Positions 9,063 through 17,560 of a DNA stretch of 64,000 nucleotides are shown in pieces. A program made the translations under genes and the position numbers. Positions within the stretch are counted from its first letter, which is position 1. Each line of letters begins with the position of its first letter. The notes beneath the pieces are model-generated. The model did not search any database, was not told the origin of the DNA, and saw only the letters and a program-made list of their open reading frames with translations. Origin of the DNA: Paenibacillus sp. SY21-1 (lineage in GTDB: Bacteria; Bacillota; Bacilli; Paenibacillales; Paenibacillaceae); the NCBI RefSeq assembly GCF_005222705.1, contig NZ_STGF01000023.1, positions 54,399 through 118,398 on the forward strand. The letters run 5' to 3'.

Positions 9063-9794
9063 CTAGCTATTCTTCAATATGGCTGCTGCAAGCGATGGCA
9101 ACCAACGATTTATCCGAAGCAGCCATTTCACTTTTCCGATGGGTACGACTAGCTGGTCCTTCCGGTAATAACTGATGAATTGCTCGGCCAGCTGCTGGGG
9201 AGAAATCTTGTTGCGACCTCTGCCTTTGGTCATTTCGGTATCCACGATGGGGGGAATAATCTCGAAAACTTGAATTCGCGTCTTCTCGAGCTGATAGCGC
9301 AGGGCCTTGCTAAAAATATGCATGCCCGCCTTGGACGCGCAGTACACGGGAGCGGATTGCTTGGGTGCAATCGCCAGGCCCGATGTAACGTTAACGATGG
9401 CAGCCTGCTGCCTGCGGTTAAGCAGCGGGAGAAGCTTGGATATAAGCAGGATGGGCGCGGTTAAATGAATGGCGATTTCCTCTTCCACTTGTTCAGAGGC
9501 CTGTGCGGTCATGAACGAATAGTTGTATTGAATACCTGCATTATTGATTAATACGCTAAGGTTGGAATGGCGTTCATACAGCTGTTGGACCAACAGGTCT
9601 ATTTGCTCAGTTACCCCTAGATCATAAGCATAAGTCGTGATGTTCGGATACGTTTCTTTCATTTGCTGTAATTTTTGTTCATTTCGGCCGACAATAATGA
9701 CTTCGTTATGAAGACGAATAAATTGTTCAGCCAAGGCGAGTCCGATTCCCGAAGCTCCGCCTGTAATCAGAACGGTATGGCCAGATAGCTGCAT
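9063..9794 (-). CDS. Short-chain dehydrogenase/reductase (DltE-like)
   Basis: The 243-residue protein has the classical SDR cofactor motif T-G-G-A-S-G-I-G near the N-terminus, N-N-A-G-I near residue 87, the catalytic serine in V-T-S-G, and Y-C-A-S-K as the YxxxK catalytic pair. NAD(P)H-dependent oxidoreduction of an unknown substrate is expected in the cytoplasm. The ATG is preceded by GGGGAGATTAAGC. It lies 47 bases downstream of, and on the same strand as, a Crp-family regulator, so the two are probably one transcript. Family similarity to DltE is only general; no dlt genes are nearby. Confidence 0.88.
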   Translation of the reverse strand: MQLSGHTVLITGGASGIGLALAEQFIRLHNEVIIVGRNEQKLQQMKETYPNITTYAYDLGVTEQIDLLVQQLYERHSNLSVLINNAGIQYNYSFMTAQASEQVEEEIAIHLTAPILLISKLLPLLNRRQQAAIVNVTSGLAIAPKQSAPVYCASKAGMHIFSKALRYQLEKTRIQVFEIIPPIVDTEMTKGRGRNKISPQQLAEQFISYYRKDQLVVPIGKVKWLLRINRWLPSLAAAILKNS

Positions 9795-9841
9795 GCTTAA
9801 TCTCCCCTTCCTGCTCCTACAGTTTAGAGCCGAAAGGGGAT

Positions 9842-10477
9842 TTATTCATTAACCGAGGTTAATTTTTTGCGGATTCTGCTAAGGGCCACTGGAGTAATGC
9901 CAAGGTAGGAGGAAATATGATATTGCTTTAAGTGTTTTGCGGCATGACCGTATCTATCCAGAAAAAGCAAGTATCTCTCCTCGGCGGTGAGCATTAGCAG
10001 CTCGCGTTCTCGTATTTCTTTTTTGATAAACAGCTGCTCGGCCATCATTCGCCCAAGCCGCTCCCAACAAATATGGCGGGAGTACAGCGATTGAAAATCT
10101 TCATATCGAATGATCAACAGCTCGCTGTTCATTAATGCCTGAATGGAGAAATACGCAGAGGTACGTTGCAGCATGGAGCTGTAGGCGGCGATGAAGTCAT
10201 GCGTTGTACAAAAGCTTTTGTTGAATTCATGACCGTCAGGGGTCGTATAGTACAGCCGAAACAGTCCGCTCACACATAGCCCGATCGAGTCTGCATGCTC
10301 CCCTGCGCGGATGAAATGGCTATTTTTTGCAAAGGTCCGATGTACCGCAATGGCTCTAAAGGCTTCCCATTCCTCGAGTGGAATCGGTGTAAGACTCTGC
10401 CAATTCGCATAGATAGATTCCCGCATTTGCTCCATAACGAATGTTTTCTCCACCTCCAATCCGATTAGATCCATCAT
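9842..10477 (-). CDS. Crp/Fnr-family transcriptional regulator
   Basis: The product (up to 211 residues) has a cyclic-nucleotide-binding-like beta barrel with G-L-C-V-S-G-L-F-R-L-Y-Y and G-H-E-F-N-K-S-F, then a long dimerisation helix and a C-terminal helix-turn-helix (H-I-S-S-Y-L-G-I-T-P-V-A-L-S-R-I-R-K-K-L). This is the short branch often seen as local regulators in Bacteroidetes and Bacillales, where cAMP binding is not expected. The first ATG pair lacks an obvious ribosome binding site. An internal ATG at 10435, preceded by GGAGGTGGAG at a rather long distance, is the alternative start and would give 197 residues. It probably controls itself and the downstream dehydrogenase. Confidence 0.85.
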   Translation of the reverse strand: MMDLIGLEVEKTFVMEQMRESIYANWQSLTPIPLEEWEAFRAIAVHRTFAKNSHFIRAGEHADSIGLCVSGLFRLYYTTPDGHEFNKSFCTTHDFIAAYSSMLQRTSAYFSIQALMNSELLIIRYEDFQSLYSRHICWERLGRMMAEQLFIKKEIRERELLMLTAEERYLLFLDRYGHAAKHLKQYHISSYLGITPVALSRIRKKLTSVNE

Positions 10478-10813
10478 AACATCCAGTTTCTCATTATTAA
10501 ATATGAAGGTTAAAGCCCTTGTCTATCGGACGCGGCTTTTTTTGTACCTTCTTCCTCCGTCTCGTCTGGAGAGCGGCATTATGTTCAGCAAGAACGTGTT
10601 GGACGACCGTAGTGGAGTAGAGTCTCCCAAATGCGAGCGGAGTTGAAAAAAGAATGAAAGAATGTCATGATGATAGATTGTTATTTTTGAAAAAAGAGGA
10701 AGGTGAAGGGTTGTTGTTTGACGACGTTTTATGCTTTCTCTGAAAACTATAGATTTGGTTATGAAAGACAGCTCTAAGCGTTTACGCAGAGCGAACAGAT
10801 GGAGGGAAGGCCT

Positions 10814-11470
10814 GTGAAGTATTGGACAAAAGAATGGTATGAGGAAATGCAATTGGTAGGATTTCTGGTTTTTCCTGAAACGAGAGAGGAATGGGAGGAA
10901 ATAAACGGTTACTATCAAGCAGAAGGAATAGACTACCTGCAGATGGAGAAAGCGTCGGTGGAAGGCCGCAAAGAGATGCTGCTCCAACATTTGCCGGACT
11001 TTTTCCATTCATATATTCATGACGGCACGTTGAAAACGGTTTTTCCGTCTGCGGAACTGCGGGAAATGGCCAAGCAATGGCGGCAGGACTATGAAGAACG
11101 GATGCGCGCATTAGCCTTGAGCTACAGGAGTTATTACGATTCGATCCGCAGTCAGCTGCCGAGCGGTGCGGTGAAGCTGCATGAACAATCGCTTCATGAT
11201 GCGAGGATTCTTTCCGGCCGCCGTACAGCGGCGGACACGCTTGTGCTGGAGCTGGATTGCCGCGGAGCTTTTCACTATATGACGAATATCCGCGTTACTT
11301 TTAGCGGAGTCGCGCACGCAGAGCTGCCGAATTTGGAGGAGCAGTGGTGGCTGTACGATGAGCTAAATGCCGTCGATGGCGGTTTTGAGCTGAGGGTGCT
11401 GCTGAGCTCATTGGATTCGTTCGCCATTTCCGCAGCCGACGTGACAATCGAGATTTTAGGAGATGCTTAA
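10814..11470 (+). CDS. DUF4085-like hypothetical protein
   Basis: The 218-residue product begins at a GTG giving (M)-K-Y-W-T-K-E-W-Y-E-E-M-Q. GGAGGG lies seven bases upstream, whereas the ATG 15 bases earlier would overlap that site. The start and overall layout resemble the DUF4085 family of Bacillales proteins, which have no known function. The N-terminal half is acidic and helical. The C-terminal third looks like a beta-rich domain (D-C-R-G-A-F-H-Y-M-T-N-I-R-V-T-F-S-G). No signal peptide or membrane segment is visible. It converges with aadK, leaving 21 bases between the stops. Confidence 0.7.
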   Translation: MKYWTKEWYEEMQLVGFLVFPETREEWEEINGYYQAEGIDYLQMEKASVEGRKEMLLQHLPDFFHSYIHDGTLKTVFPSAELREMAKQWRQDYEERMRALALSYRSYYDSIRSQLPSGAVKLHEQSLHDARILSGRRTAADTLVLELDCRGAFHYMTNIRVTFSGVAHAELPNLEEQWWLYDELNAVDGGFELRVLLSSLDSFAISAADVTIEILGDA

Positions 11471-11491
11471 CGGGCTGTCCCGTTGGTGCGC

Positions 11492-12346
11492 CTAGACAGA
11501 GGGGAGGCCCGACGCTTGCGCATAACGGGCGACGGCCTCATCGTAATCCGGGTAGACATATCCGCGCTTTGCCGCCACCGTCTTGGCATATCGCCTGAAC
11601 AACGCATGACAAACCTGCAAAGCTTGCCGCGTATGGTCGCGGCTGCCCAGCGAATAAGTGGATAACAAGGCTTGCCAGTCCTCGGGCGGGAGATAGCGAT
11701 CGATGAACGTGTAGTTCTTGCCCAGGCTGAAATCGCAGCCTTTCTCCAAGCCGATCATCCAGGCCATCATGCGGAGCAGATTGGGGCGGACGATATTATT
11801 CAGATGGTCAATGGCGAACAGAATTTCGTTTCTCCCCAGCCCTTTTAGCACATACGTTGACACCATCCAAAATTCATTGCAGCAATCGTCAAATTGCCGG
11901 GCGTTCGGCTGCTGGATCCAATAGTGCCGATCGCTTGGCAGCGGCTGCTCGCGCACTAAACCGTCCTTATCCAGCAGCACCTTCGCCAAGCCGTCCCCGT
12001 TTGCAAAATATTCCTCATGCTCGTCAAGCGGAATAAGCGTTAAATCGAGCTTATTGCCGTCTTCGAATAAGATCAAATAAGAAAACCAGTTGCCCAGCTC
12101 GGGCGGGAACAGCTCCATATCCTCAGGCTTCTGCATCATTAAACGGCGTCCGAAGCTATCCAGCCAATGGTCGTTTGTTTTATAGGGCTCCATATCGGTA
12201 ACGAAAAAGGAAATATCGTAATCTTGAAACCGATCGGGCGCTTTGCGGTCATTCGTGCGGGAGCCTTCCAGCGTAACCAGGCGAATCCGGTTATCCTTTT
12301 GTGCAAACCGTTCAATCGCTGCCATCATTTCTTGCTCGTTTCGCAT
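11492..12346 (-). CDS. aadK: Aminoglycoside 6-adenylyltransferase (streptomycin resistance)
   Basis: The 284-residue protein closely follows B. subtilis AadK as I remember it. It begins M-R-N-E-Q-E-M-M, carries the nucleotidyltransferase motif L-E-G-S-R-T-N and the acidic pair in F-Q-D-Y-D-I-S (metal-binding aspartates), and has long conserved blocks such as E-D-M-E-L-F-P-P-E-L-G-N-W-F-S-Y and D-H-L-N-N-I-V-R-P-N-L-L-R-M-M. ANT(6) enzymes transfer AMP from ATP to streptomycin. Full length with no damage visible. No mobile element flanks it, which suits an intrinsic chromosomal gene rather than recent acquisition. Confidence 0.93.
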   Translation of the reverse strand: MRNEQEMMAAIERFAQKDNRIRLVTLEGSRTNDRKAPDRFQDYDISFFVTDMEPYKTNDHWLDSFGRRLMMQKPEDMELFPPELGNWFSYLILFEDGNKLDLTLIPLDEHEEYFANGDGLAKVLLDKDGLVREQPLPSDRHYWIQQPNARQFDDCCNEFWMVSTYVLKGLGRNEILFAIDHLNNIVRPNLLRMMAWMIGLEKGCDFSLGKNYTFIDRYLPPEDWQALLSTYSLGSRDHTRQALQVCHALFRRYAKTVAAKRGYVYPDYDEAVARYAQASGLPSV

Positions 12347-12630
12347 GCTGGATCACCTCGTTTTCATAATAAAATCGTGATCGTTTATTGTCATTATAAT
12401 CGAATGCTTCTAACGGGAACATATGGTTTTCATCAGAATAAGTGGCGATGCAAGGGCAACCGGGATGGGATTGAGGGGACAACAGGAGGAGCTGCCGAGG
12501 GATTTGGGAGTAAGGTATATTTTGGATAAAATTAAATATTACCTGCCTGCGGCGTTTGAACGCGGCTATAATGCAATCAAGGGAAACGCAGGATGCGGCA
12601 TAGGCATAATAAGAAAGTGAAGTGAGCAAG

Positions 12631-13215
12631 ATGTTAAATCAATCCAATGAAAAAAGACTGAGTAAATTTATGAGCAAGCTGCTGCGCCACACGCCGGAGG
12701 AATATGGGCTTGCGCTTGACGCCGAAGACGGCTCTTGTCCGGTAAATGCATTGCTGCAGACGATTCAAAAACAGCCGAGGTGGGCGTGGGTCCGGCATGA
12801 AGATATCGAGCAGGTCGTAAGGCAATCGGACAAGCAGCGATACGAGCTGACACAGGGGCGTATAAAGGCAAGATACGGGCACAGTAAGGGCAAAATCCGT
12901 TATGAGAAAGGCGAGCCTCCCGCCATTTTGTTTCATGGCACGAATCGGCAGGCGCTTCCGTCGATTATGGAAACGGGGCTGCTTCCGATGGGCAGGCAAT
13001 ATGTGCATTTATCCGAGGGAACCCATTTCGCCTCGCTGGCGGGCAGCCGCAGAGGGGCATTGGTTATGCTGCAAGTGGATACGATCCTGGCCAAGCAAGC
13101 GGGTGTGGTTTTTTATTATGCGGGCAATGAGGTGTGGCTGGCTGAGTCGGTGCCCCGGCAATGCTGCAGCCTCTCGGCCATTGCGGGAAAGGAGATGTTG
13201 AAGGATGGCAAATAA
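12631..13215 (+). CDS. kptA: RNA 2'-phosphotransferase (Tpt1/KptA)
   Basis: The 194-residue product matches the Tpt1/KptA family: L-S-K-F-M-S-K-L-L-R-H at the N-terminus (conserved Arg-His), L-F-H-G-T-N mid-protein, Y-V-H-L-S, and a late arginine in G-S-R-R-G-A-L-V. These enzymes move an internal RNA 2'-phosphate to NAD+; in bacteria the natural substrate is uncertain because tRNA splicing of the eukaryotic type is absent. The ATG at 12631 is preferred (AAGTGAG just upstream); a GTG nine bases earlier is possible. The gene overlaps the tatD start by 11 bases, implying co-translation. Confidence 0.9.
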   Translation: MLNQSNEKRLSKFMSKLLRHTPEEYGLALDAEDGSCPVNALLQTIQKQPRWAWVRHEDIEQVVRQSDKQRYELTQGRIKARYGHSKGKIRYEKGEPPAILFHGTNRQALPSIMETGLLPMGRQYVHLSEGTHFASLAGSRRGALVMLQVDTILAKQAGVVFYYAGNEVWLAESVPRQCCSLSAIAGKEMLKDGK

Positions 13216-13990
13216 GCTTACGGACATCGGCGTTAATCTAATGCACCGCTCGTTTCATGGGGATCGCGAGGAGGTTGTCAAGCGGGCGGATACCCACGGC
13301 GTATCGCGAATCGTCATAACGGGAACCAGTCTGCGGAGCAGCGAAGAAGCGGCGCGATATGCCGGACAGCATGCAGGCAAGCTGTATGCGACGGCAGGCG
13401 TACACCCGCATGACGCCAAAAACTGCCGGGAAGACACCATTGAAAAGCTAAGGGAGCTCGCCGCTTTGTCCCAAGTGGTGGCGATCGGGGAATGCGGGCT
13501 GGACTATAATCGCAATTTCTCGCCGAGGGACGTGCAGCGCCGATGGTTTACAGAGCAGATTCGACTCGCGCAGGAGCTGGATTTGCCGTTGTTTTTGCAT
13601 GAGCGGGATGCGTTTGCGGATTTTTATGCGCTGGTGAAGGAGCTTCAAGTTCGGAAAGCCGTCGTTCATTGCTTTACCGGATCGCAGGCAGAGTTGAAGG
13701 CTTATGTGGATTTGGGCTTCTACATCGGCATTACGGGCTGGATATGCGATGAACGCAGAGGCAGGCACCTGAGAGAGCTTGTCCGGACGATACCGCTTGA
13801 TCGGCTGATGATCGAGACGGATGCGCCATTTTTGACGCCGCGCGATCTAGCGGAGAAGCCAAAGGACGGGCGCAACGAACCGGCGTTTTTACCGCATATT
13901 TTGCAGGCTGTAGCCGCCAGCATGGGTAAACCTGCGGAGGATGTAGCCCGCGCGACAACGGCGAACGCTGAACGGTTTTTTTCTTTGTAG
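13205..13990 (+). CDS. tatD: TatD-type metal-dependent hydrolase / DNase
   Basis: The 261-residue protein begins with D-I-G-V-N-L rather than the D-x-H-x-H of YabD-like homologues. It contains T-A-G-V-H-P-H-D, G-E-C-G-L-D-Y-N-R-N-F-S, H-C-F-T-G, G-I-T-G-W-I-C-D-E-R-R-G and E-T-D-A-P-F-L-T-P-R-D-L. These blocks follow enterobacterial TatD closely. TatD is a Mg2+-dependent 3'-5' exonuclease on DNA and RNA, linked to repair and DNA turnover. GGAGATGTTGAAGG precedes the ATG, which lies inside the end of kptA. The pairing with an RNA-phosphate enzyme suggests nucleic-acid end processing, but this is inferred from overlap only. Confidence 0.9.
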   Translation: MANKLTDIGVNLMHRSFHGDREEVVKRADTHGVSRIVITGTSLRSSEEAARYAGQHAGKLYATAGVHPHDAKNCREDTIEKLRELAALSQVVAIGECGLDYNRNFSPRDVQRRWFTEQIRLAQELDLPLFLHERDAFADFYALVKELQVRKAVVHCFTGSQAELKAYVDLGFYIGITGWICDERRGRHLRELVRTIPLDRLMIETDAPFLTPRDLAEKPKDGRNEPAFLPHILQAVAASMGKPAEDVARATTANAERFFSL

Positions 13991-14297
13991 GCGGGAGTCG
14001 GGAGATTCAAATACACACTTTATCGAGCCTCAAGCGCGGGCTCAACAATAGGATTCGAACTTCTTATTCATATTTGGAAGCTAATATCTGATCATACCAG
14101 ATTGTATGTAAACTCTATGCAGTAACATATCGATAACTCCGGCCACTAGTCCGCCTGTTTGGCACAATCGGCTCTTGTTTGTCATCCTCGTGTGAAGCTT
14201 TTAAGAGTGCAAATATAGATTCTAAGCCGCAATCTCGTCGTGGAAGTATGCTTTTAACATATTTGTTAAAGAGGCGGAGATGTGGGGGCCAGGGTGC

Positions 14298-14788
14298 GGA
14301 GTTAATCGGAAAAGTGATTATAGCTTGGTTTTTGTGGTGAAGAGGAGCGGAATTAGTAAGAAATGTGAATGTAGCAGGGGTTTTTGTGGTGAATAGGAGC
14401 GGAAATAGTAAGAAATGTGAATGTAGCAGGTTTTTTTGTGGTGAAGAGGAGCGGAATTAGTAAGAAATGTGAATGTAGCGTGGTTTTTGTGGTGAATAGG
14501 AGCGGAATTAGTAAGAAATGTGAATGTAGCGTTGTTTTTGTGGTGAAGAGGAGCGGAAATAGTAAGAAATGTGAATGTAGCAGGTTTTTTTGTGGTGAAG
14601 AGGAGCGGAATTAGTAAGAAATGTGAATGTAGCAGGGGTTTTTGTGGTGAAGAGGAGCGGAATTAGTAAGAAATGTGAATGTAGCGTTGTTTTTGTGGTG
14701 AAGAGGAGCGGGATTAGTAAGAAATGTGAATGTAGCAGGTTTCTAGTGGTGTCGAGAAGTGGAGTTAATCTAAAAAGTGAATATAGCG
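14298..14788. repeat. Array of about 10 direct 51/52-bp repeats
   Basis: The core AGTAAGAAATGTGAATGTAGC recurs at 14355, 14407, 14459, 14510, 14561, 14613, 14665 and 14716, spaced 51 or 52 bases, with degenerate units at both ends (G-A-G-T-T-A-A-T variants). Between cores is GTGGTGAAGAGGAGCGGAA. Mixed 51/52 spacing breaks any common frame, so the short repetitive frames on both strands are not credible genes. The core aligns with the reverse complement of the array at 6706-7448. Confidence 0.92.
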
Positions 14789-14944
14789 ATTTTGGGAAAT
14801 GTAGAGAAGCCATGCTAATTAGAATGCAAGCTTAAGTGGGACCTGAAGTGCTCTCGAGCGCGATGTTCAGAAGTTTTCGTTAGTATTCTGCAGTATATCG
14901 AGGTAGTCATAAAAGTGTAGGCAACAATGCAGTAAGCCATCAGA

Positions 14945-15340
14945 CCCACAACCCACCAGACCAGCAAAACAGCGAAACATCAAAACCGCAAGCCACCAGA
15001 CCAGCAAAACAGCGAAACATCAAATCCGCAAGCCACCAGACCAGCAAAACAGCGAAACATCAAATCCGCAAGCCACCAGACCAGCAAAACAGCGAAACAT
15101 CAAAACTGCAAGCCACCAGACCAGCAAAACAGCGAAACATCAAATCAGCAACCCACCAGACCAGCAAAACAGCGAAACATCAAATCCGCAAGCCACCAAA
15201 CCTGCAAAACAGCGAGACATCAAACTCTCAAGTCATCAGACCAGCAAAACAGCGAGACATCAAACCCTCAAGTCATCAGACCAGCAAAACAGCGAGACAT
15301 CAAAATAGCAAACCATCAAACCAGTAAATAAAAAAAACCA
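14945..15340. repeat. Array of about 10 direct 40-bp repeats
   Basis: CCAGCAAAACAGCGAAACAT recurs exactly every 40 bases from 14961 to 15281, with a decayed copy at 15321. The linking part alternates between CAAATCCGCAAGCCACCAGA and close variants. The period is not a multiple of three and no frame stays open. The unit is purine- and C-rich with almost no T on the plus strand, which sets it apart from the two 51-bp arrays. It abuts the 3' end of the anti-sigma gene. Confidence 0.9.
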
Positions 15341-15410
15341 TCAACCCAGCAGGACGGCAATTGTTGGCCGCCCCTGGCCCCCAAATTACTGTTGCGATCT
15401 GATGCGATGC

Positions 15411-16451
15411 TTACTTTGAGGCTGCCTGCATGCTGTCCCAAAGCGCTTGGAACGCTGCGGAAGCCGGTTTGAAAAATACCGGAGCGTGTCCATAGCGAAC
15501 GAGTCCCTCGCCGAAAAGCGTCAGCTCGACGCGTGTGTTATCCTCCAGCGTGAGGTAAATGATTTTACGATTGGTGCCGTCATAAATGCCTTGCTCGAAT
15601 AGGGGCTCGGCTGCAAGCGGCTGTGCATCCTGGAGCGCGGCGATAAAGCCGCCAAGCAAGTCGTTGCCGGCTAATGGAGCAAGCTTGCTCAGTCCGTTGT
15701 TCCAGCTCTCAAAGCTCTCCCACTCGGCCGCTGAGACACGGCCTTCCAGCTTGAGCTTGCCAAGCAGATCGGCTCCGCTGTGGATCGAAATGCCATTGGT
15801 CCGCTCATACAACTCCGCATACCCTTCTCCGTCAATTACTCGGTAAGACATAATCCGAAAGTCGGAATCATATCCCTTCACCGCAAAAATATCCGTTTCG
15901 CCAATGTTGGAGGCCAACTCGATATACTTGTCTTGCCCGCTCCATTCGTCAATGCCGCCGGTCGTCCGGCCAAGCTTGCCGCCGCGCAGCGCTTCGGCGG
16001 AGGCGGCATTGATGAGGGTTGAAGATTGCGTGTACACCTGGCCCTTATAGACGACAAGTGTAACCATATTCATCATGGCGCCGGAGCTCATATCCGGAAG
16101 CTCCATGACAGGAATAACCACGCTGTCAGCCGTATTGGCGACAGTATTCGAACTTGTTTCGGTTAACATGACGTCCGCCGTTTCCGGCGCGCTGCTTTGC
16201 TGCCAGAAGCTTGGCGCGGCCAGTCCGATTCCTGCAGCCAGCACGATGCCGGCAGCGATATATAACGTCCGGCGCGGCCGTTTCCGCTCTTGCCGCTTCG
16301 CTAGACTCTCCCTCAGCGATCCTGCCTGTTCGGCTGGCCTGGCTTGTGCATGCCAGGCCAGCTTGTTTTCCAATTGTTCTTTTATCTTTTCGTCTAGCAT
16401 CATCGTATCCACCGCTTTCTTGTATTTGGTTCGGAACTCTTCTTCATTCAT
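15411..16451 (-). CDS. Membrane anti-sigma-factor-like protein
   Basis: The 346-residue product has a cytoplasmic N-terminal segment (about 1-60, helical and charged), one transmembrane helix (about 62-82, L-Y-I-A-A-G-I-V-L-A-A-G-I-G-L-A), and a large extracytoplasmic domain without recognised family motifs. Its ATG overlaps the stop of the ECF sigma gene as ATGA. Single-pass proteins in this position usually hold the sigma factor at the membrane until an outside signal releases it. The N-terminus lacks a clear zinc HxxxCxxC anti-sigma motif, so the sigma-binding role rests on position and topology. Confidence 0.75.
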   Translation of the reverse strand: MNEEEFRTKYKKAVDTMMLDEKIKEQLENKLAWHAQARPAEQAGSLRESLAKRQERKRPRRTLYIAAGIVLAAGIGLAAPSFWQQSSAPETADVMLTETSSNTVANTADSVVIPVMELPDMSSGAMMNMVTLVVYKGQVYTQSSTLINAASAEALRGGKLGRTTGGIDEWSGQDKYIELASNIGETDIFAVKGYDSDFRIMSYRVIDGEGYAELYERTNGISIHSGADLLGKLKLEGRVSAAEWESFESWNNGLSKLAPLAGNDLLGGFIAALQDAQPLAAEPLFEQGIYDGTNRKIIYLTLEDNTRVELTLFGEGLVRYGHAPVFFKPASAAFQALWDSMQAASK

Positions 16452-16942
16452 AGCGACTCTTCTCCTTCCAGCTCCAGCTTGAGCAGCTTTCGCCCACGCT
16501 GCAGTCTCATTTTGACCGCAGACTCGCTGATTCGAATCATTTGGCTGATTTCATGAACCTGATATCCCTCGTAATAGTAGAGGTGGATGACGGTCCTATA
16601 CTTTAGAGGCAGAGCCAGCACGAGCTGAAGCAATATCACAAGCTCGGTCGTCTCAGCAGGCACCGGCTCAGTTCCCTCCAGCTTTACCTCGCGCTTGCGC
16701 CAGCTTCTGCCCAGCAATGTTTTGCAATGATTAGTGACAACCCGGATCAGCCATGCCTTTTGATGCTCGGCATCTTTAAACTCGGGCTCTTTTTCCATCA
16801 GCTTGATAAAGGTATCCTGAATGGCTTCCTCAGCATCCTCGCGACTGCCCAGGTGGACCATGGCAATCCGGAACAGCATATTGGCGTAGGCTTCATAGCT
16901 CTTCATTACACGATTCCCCGGCCGGGTCATGAATGGCTGCAT
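16448..16942 (-). CDS. ECF-family RNA polymerase sigma factor
   Basis: The 164-residue protein has sigma region 2 (Y-A-N-M-L-F-R-I-A through E-D-A-E-E-A-I-Q-D-T-F-I-K-L, then H-Q-K-A-W-L-I-R-V-V-T-N) and region 4 (L-P-L-K-Y-R-T-V-I-H-L-Y-Y-Y-E-G-Y followed by the S-E-S-A-V-K-M-R-L-Q-R-G-R recognition helix). No region 3 is present, as expected for the ECF class. AAAGGAGGG stands 11 bases before the ATG. It heads a two-gene operon with the anti-sigma-like gene. The target regulon is unknown; autoregulation is usual for such pairs. Confidence 0.93.
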   Translation of the reverse strand: MQPFMTRPGNRVMKSYEAYANMLFRIAMVHLGSREDAEEAIQDTFIKLMEKEPEFKDAEHQKAWLIRVVTNHCKTLLGRSWRKREVKLEGTEPVPAETTELVILLQLVLALPLKYRTVIHLYYYEGYQVHEISQMIRISESAVKMRLQRGRKLLKLELEGEESL

Positions 16943-17020
16943 GGTTGCTCTGCCCTCCTTTACCTATAACACAGTTAAAGACGGGCCTTGGTCACATTTT
17001 GTTTGCCGAAATTGAAAACG

Positions 17021-17190
17021 GAGAGCAGCGGCTTATCTCACGGGTTGATGGCAGACTGATGTCGGCGAGGTGAAAAGTGAAGCTGAATCGTACATTCGAG
17101 GGAGGGAGAGCAGCGGCTGATCTCAAGCTTTGATGGCTGAAGGTGTAGGCGAGGTGAAAAGTGAAGCTAAGTCGTGTAATCGGGGGAGGG
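17021..17190. repeat. Two tandem copies of an 85-bp noncoding repeat
   Basis: GAGAGCAGCGGCT starts each copy (17021 and 17106), and both share GGCGAGGTGAAAAGTGAAGCT near their ends. The copies differ by several substitutions and small indels. They lie in the 618-bp space between the sigma-factor operon and the AraC-type response regulator, where no gene is evident. Confidence 0.7.
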
Positions 17191-17271
17191 GGAGGTGCCG
17201 GCTATGTACCAAACCAGCGAATGGTTCCGGTCCGGAATATCCTTTGAATGAGGGATGATCCGGCCGATTCT

Positions 17272-17494
17272 ATGAACTGTGATCCGTACGACGGGCACTT
17301 TTTTCAACGTATCTATTATAGGGGGCACAGTTCAGTTGAGCTTAGGGCTCTCGGTTTTAATCGTCTACAATTCGGGTCACAGTTCACCACAAGAGGGTCA
17401 CTTTTTTCAAAGTGTCCTTCTTATGGGTCACAGTTCACAGTTAGCCATAGGGCTCTTTTATTATTTGTCCACAATTCGGGTCACCGCTCAGTGA
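17272..17494. repeat. Two 102-bp direct copies rich in GGGTCACAGTTCA motifs
   Basis: Copies start near 17293 and 17395. The 13-mer GGGTCACAGTTCA or a close variant occurs four times (about 17331, 17375, 17425 and 17480), and an inverted copy, TGAACTGTGATCC, lies at 17274. Short reading frames here are not convincing. Confidence 0.65.
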
Positions 17495-17560
17495 GGCTAC
17501 CAACGGGCCATCTCCCCAAAATAATTCTGCGGTACGACAGCAGGCGCTGATTGCCGCTTT

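Noticed and set aside
10505..10545. Terminator-like AAAGCC...GGCTTT hairpin
   Set aside because: The T run faces the plus strand, but no gene precedes it on that strand, so the pairing is probably chance.
12167..12529. 120-residue plus-strand frame over the aadK start region
   Set aside because: It overlaps the well-supported aadK gene and its promoter and has no recognisable features.
14040..14070. tRNA-like GGATTCGAAC
   Set aside because: It resembles a minus-strand T-loop, but no acceptor stem, anticodon arm or discriminator region surrounds it.
14417..14835. Repetitive protein frames in array B (V-V-K-R-S-G-I-S-K-K-C-E-C type)
   Set aside because: A 51-bp period keeps short frames open on both strands, but the 52-bp intervals break them and there is no ribosome binding site.
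6706..15340. CRISPR arrays
   Set aside because: The three arrays are contiguous near-identical units with no unique spacers, and no cas genes are present.
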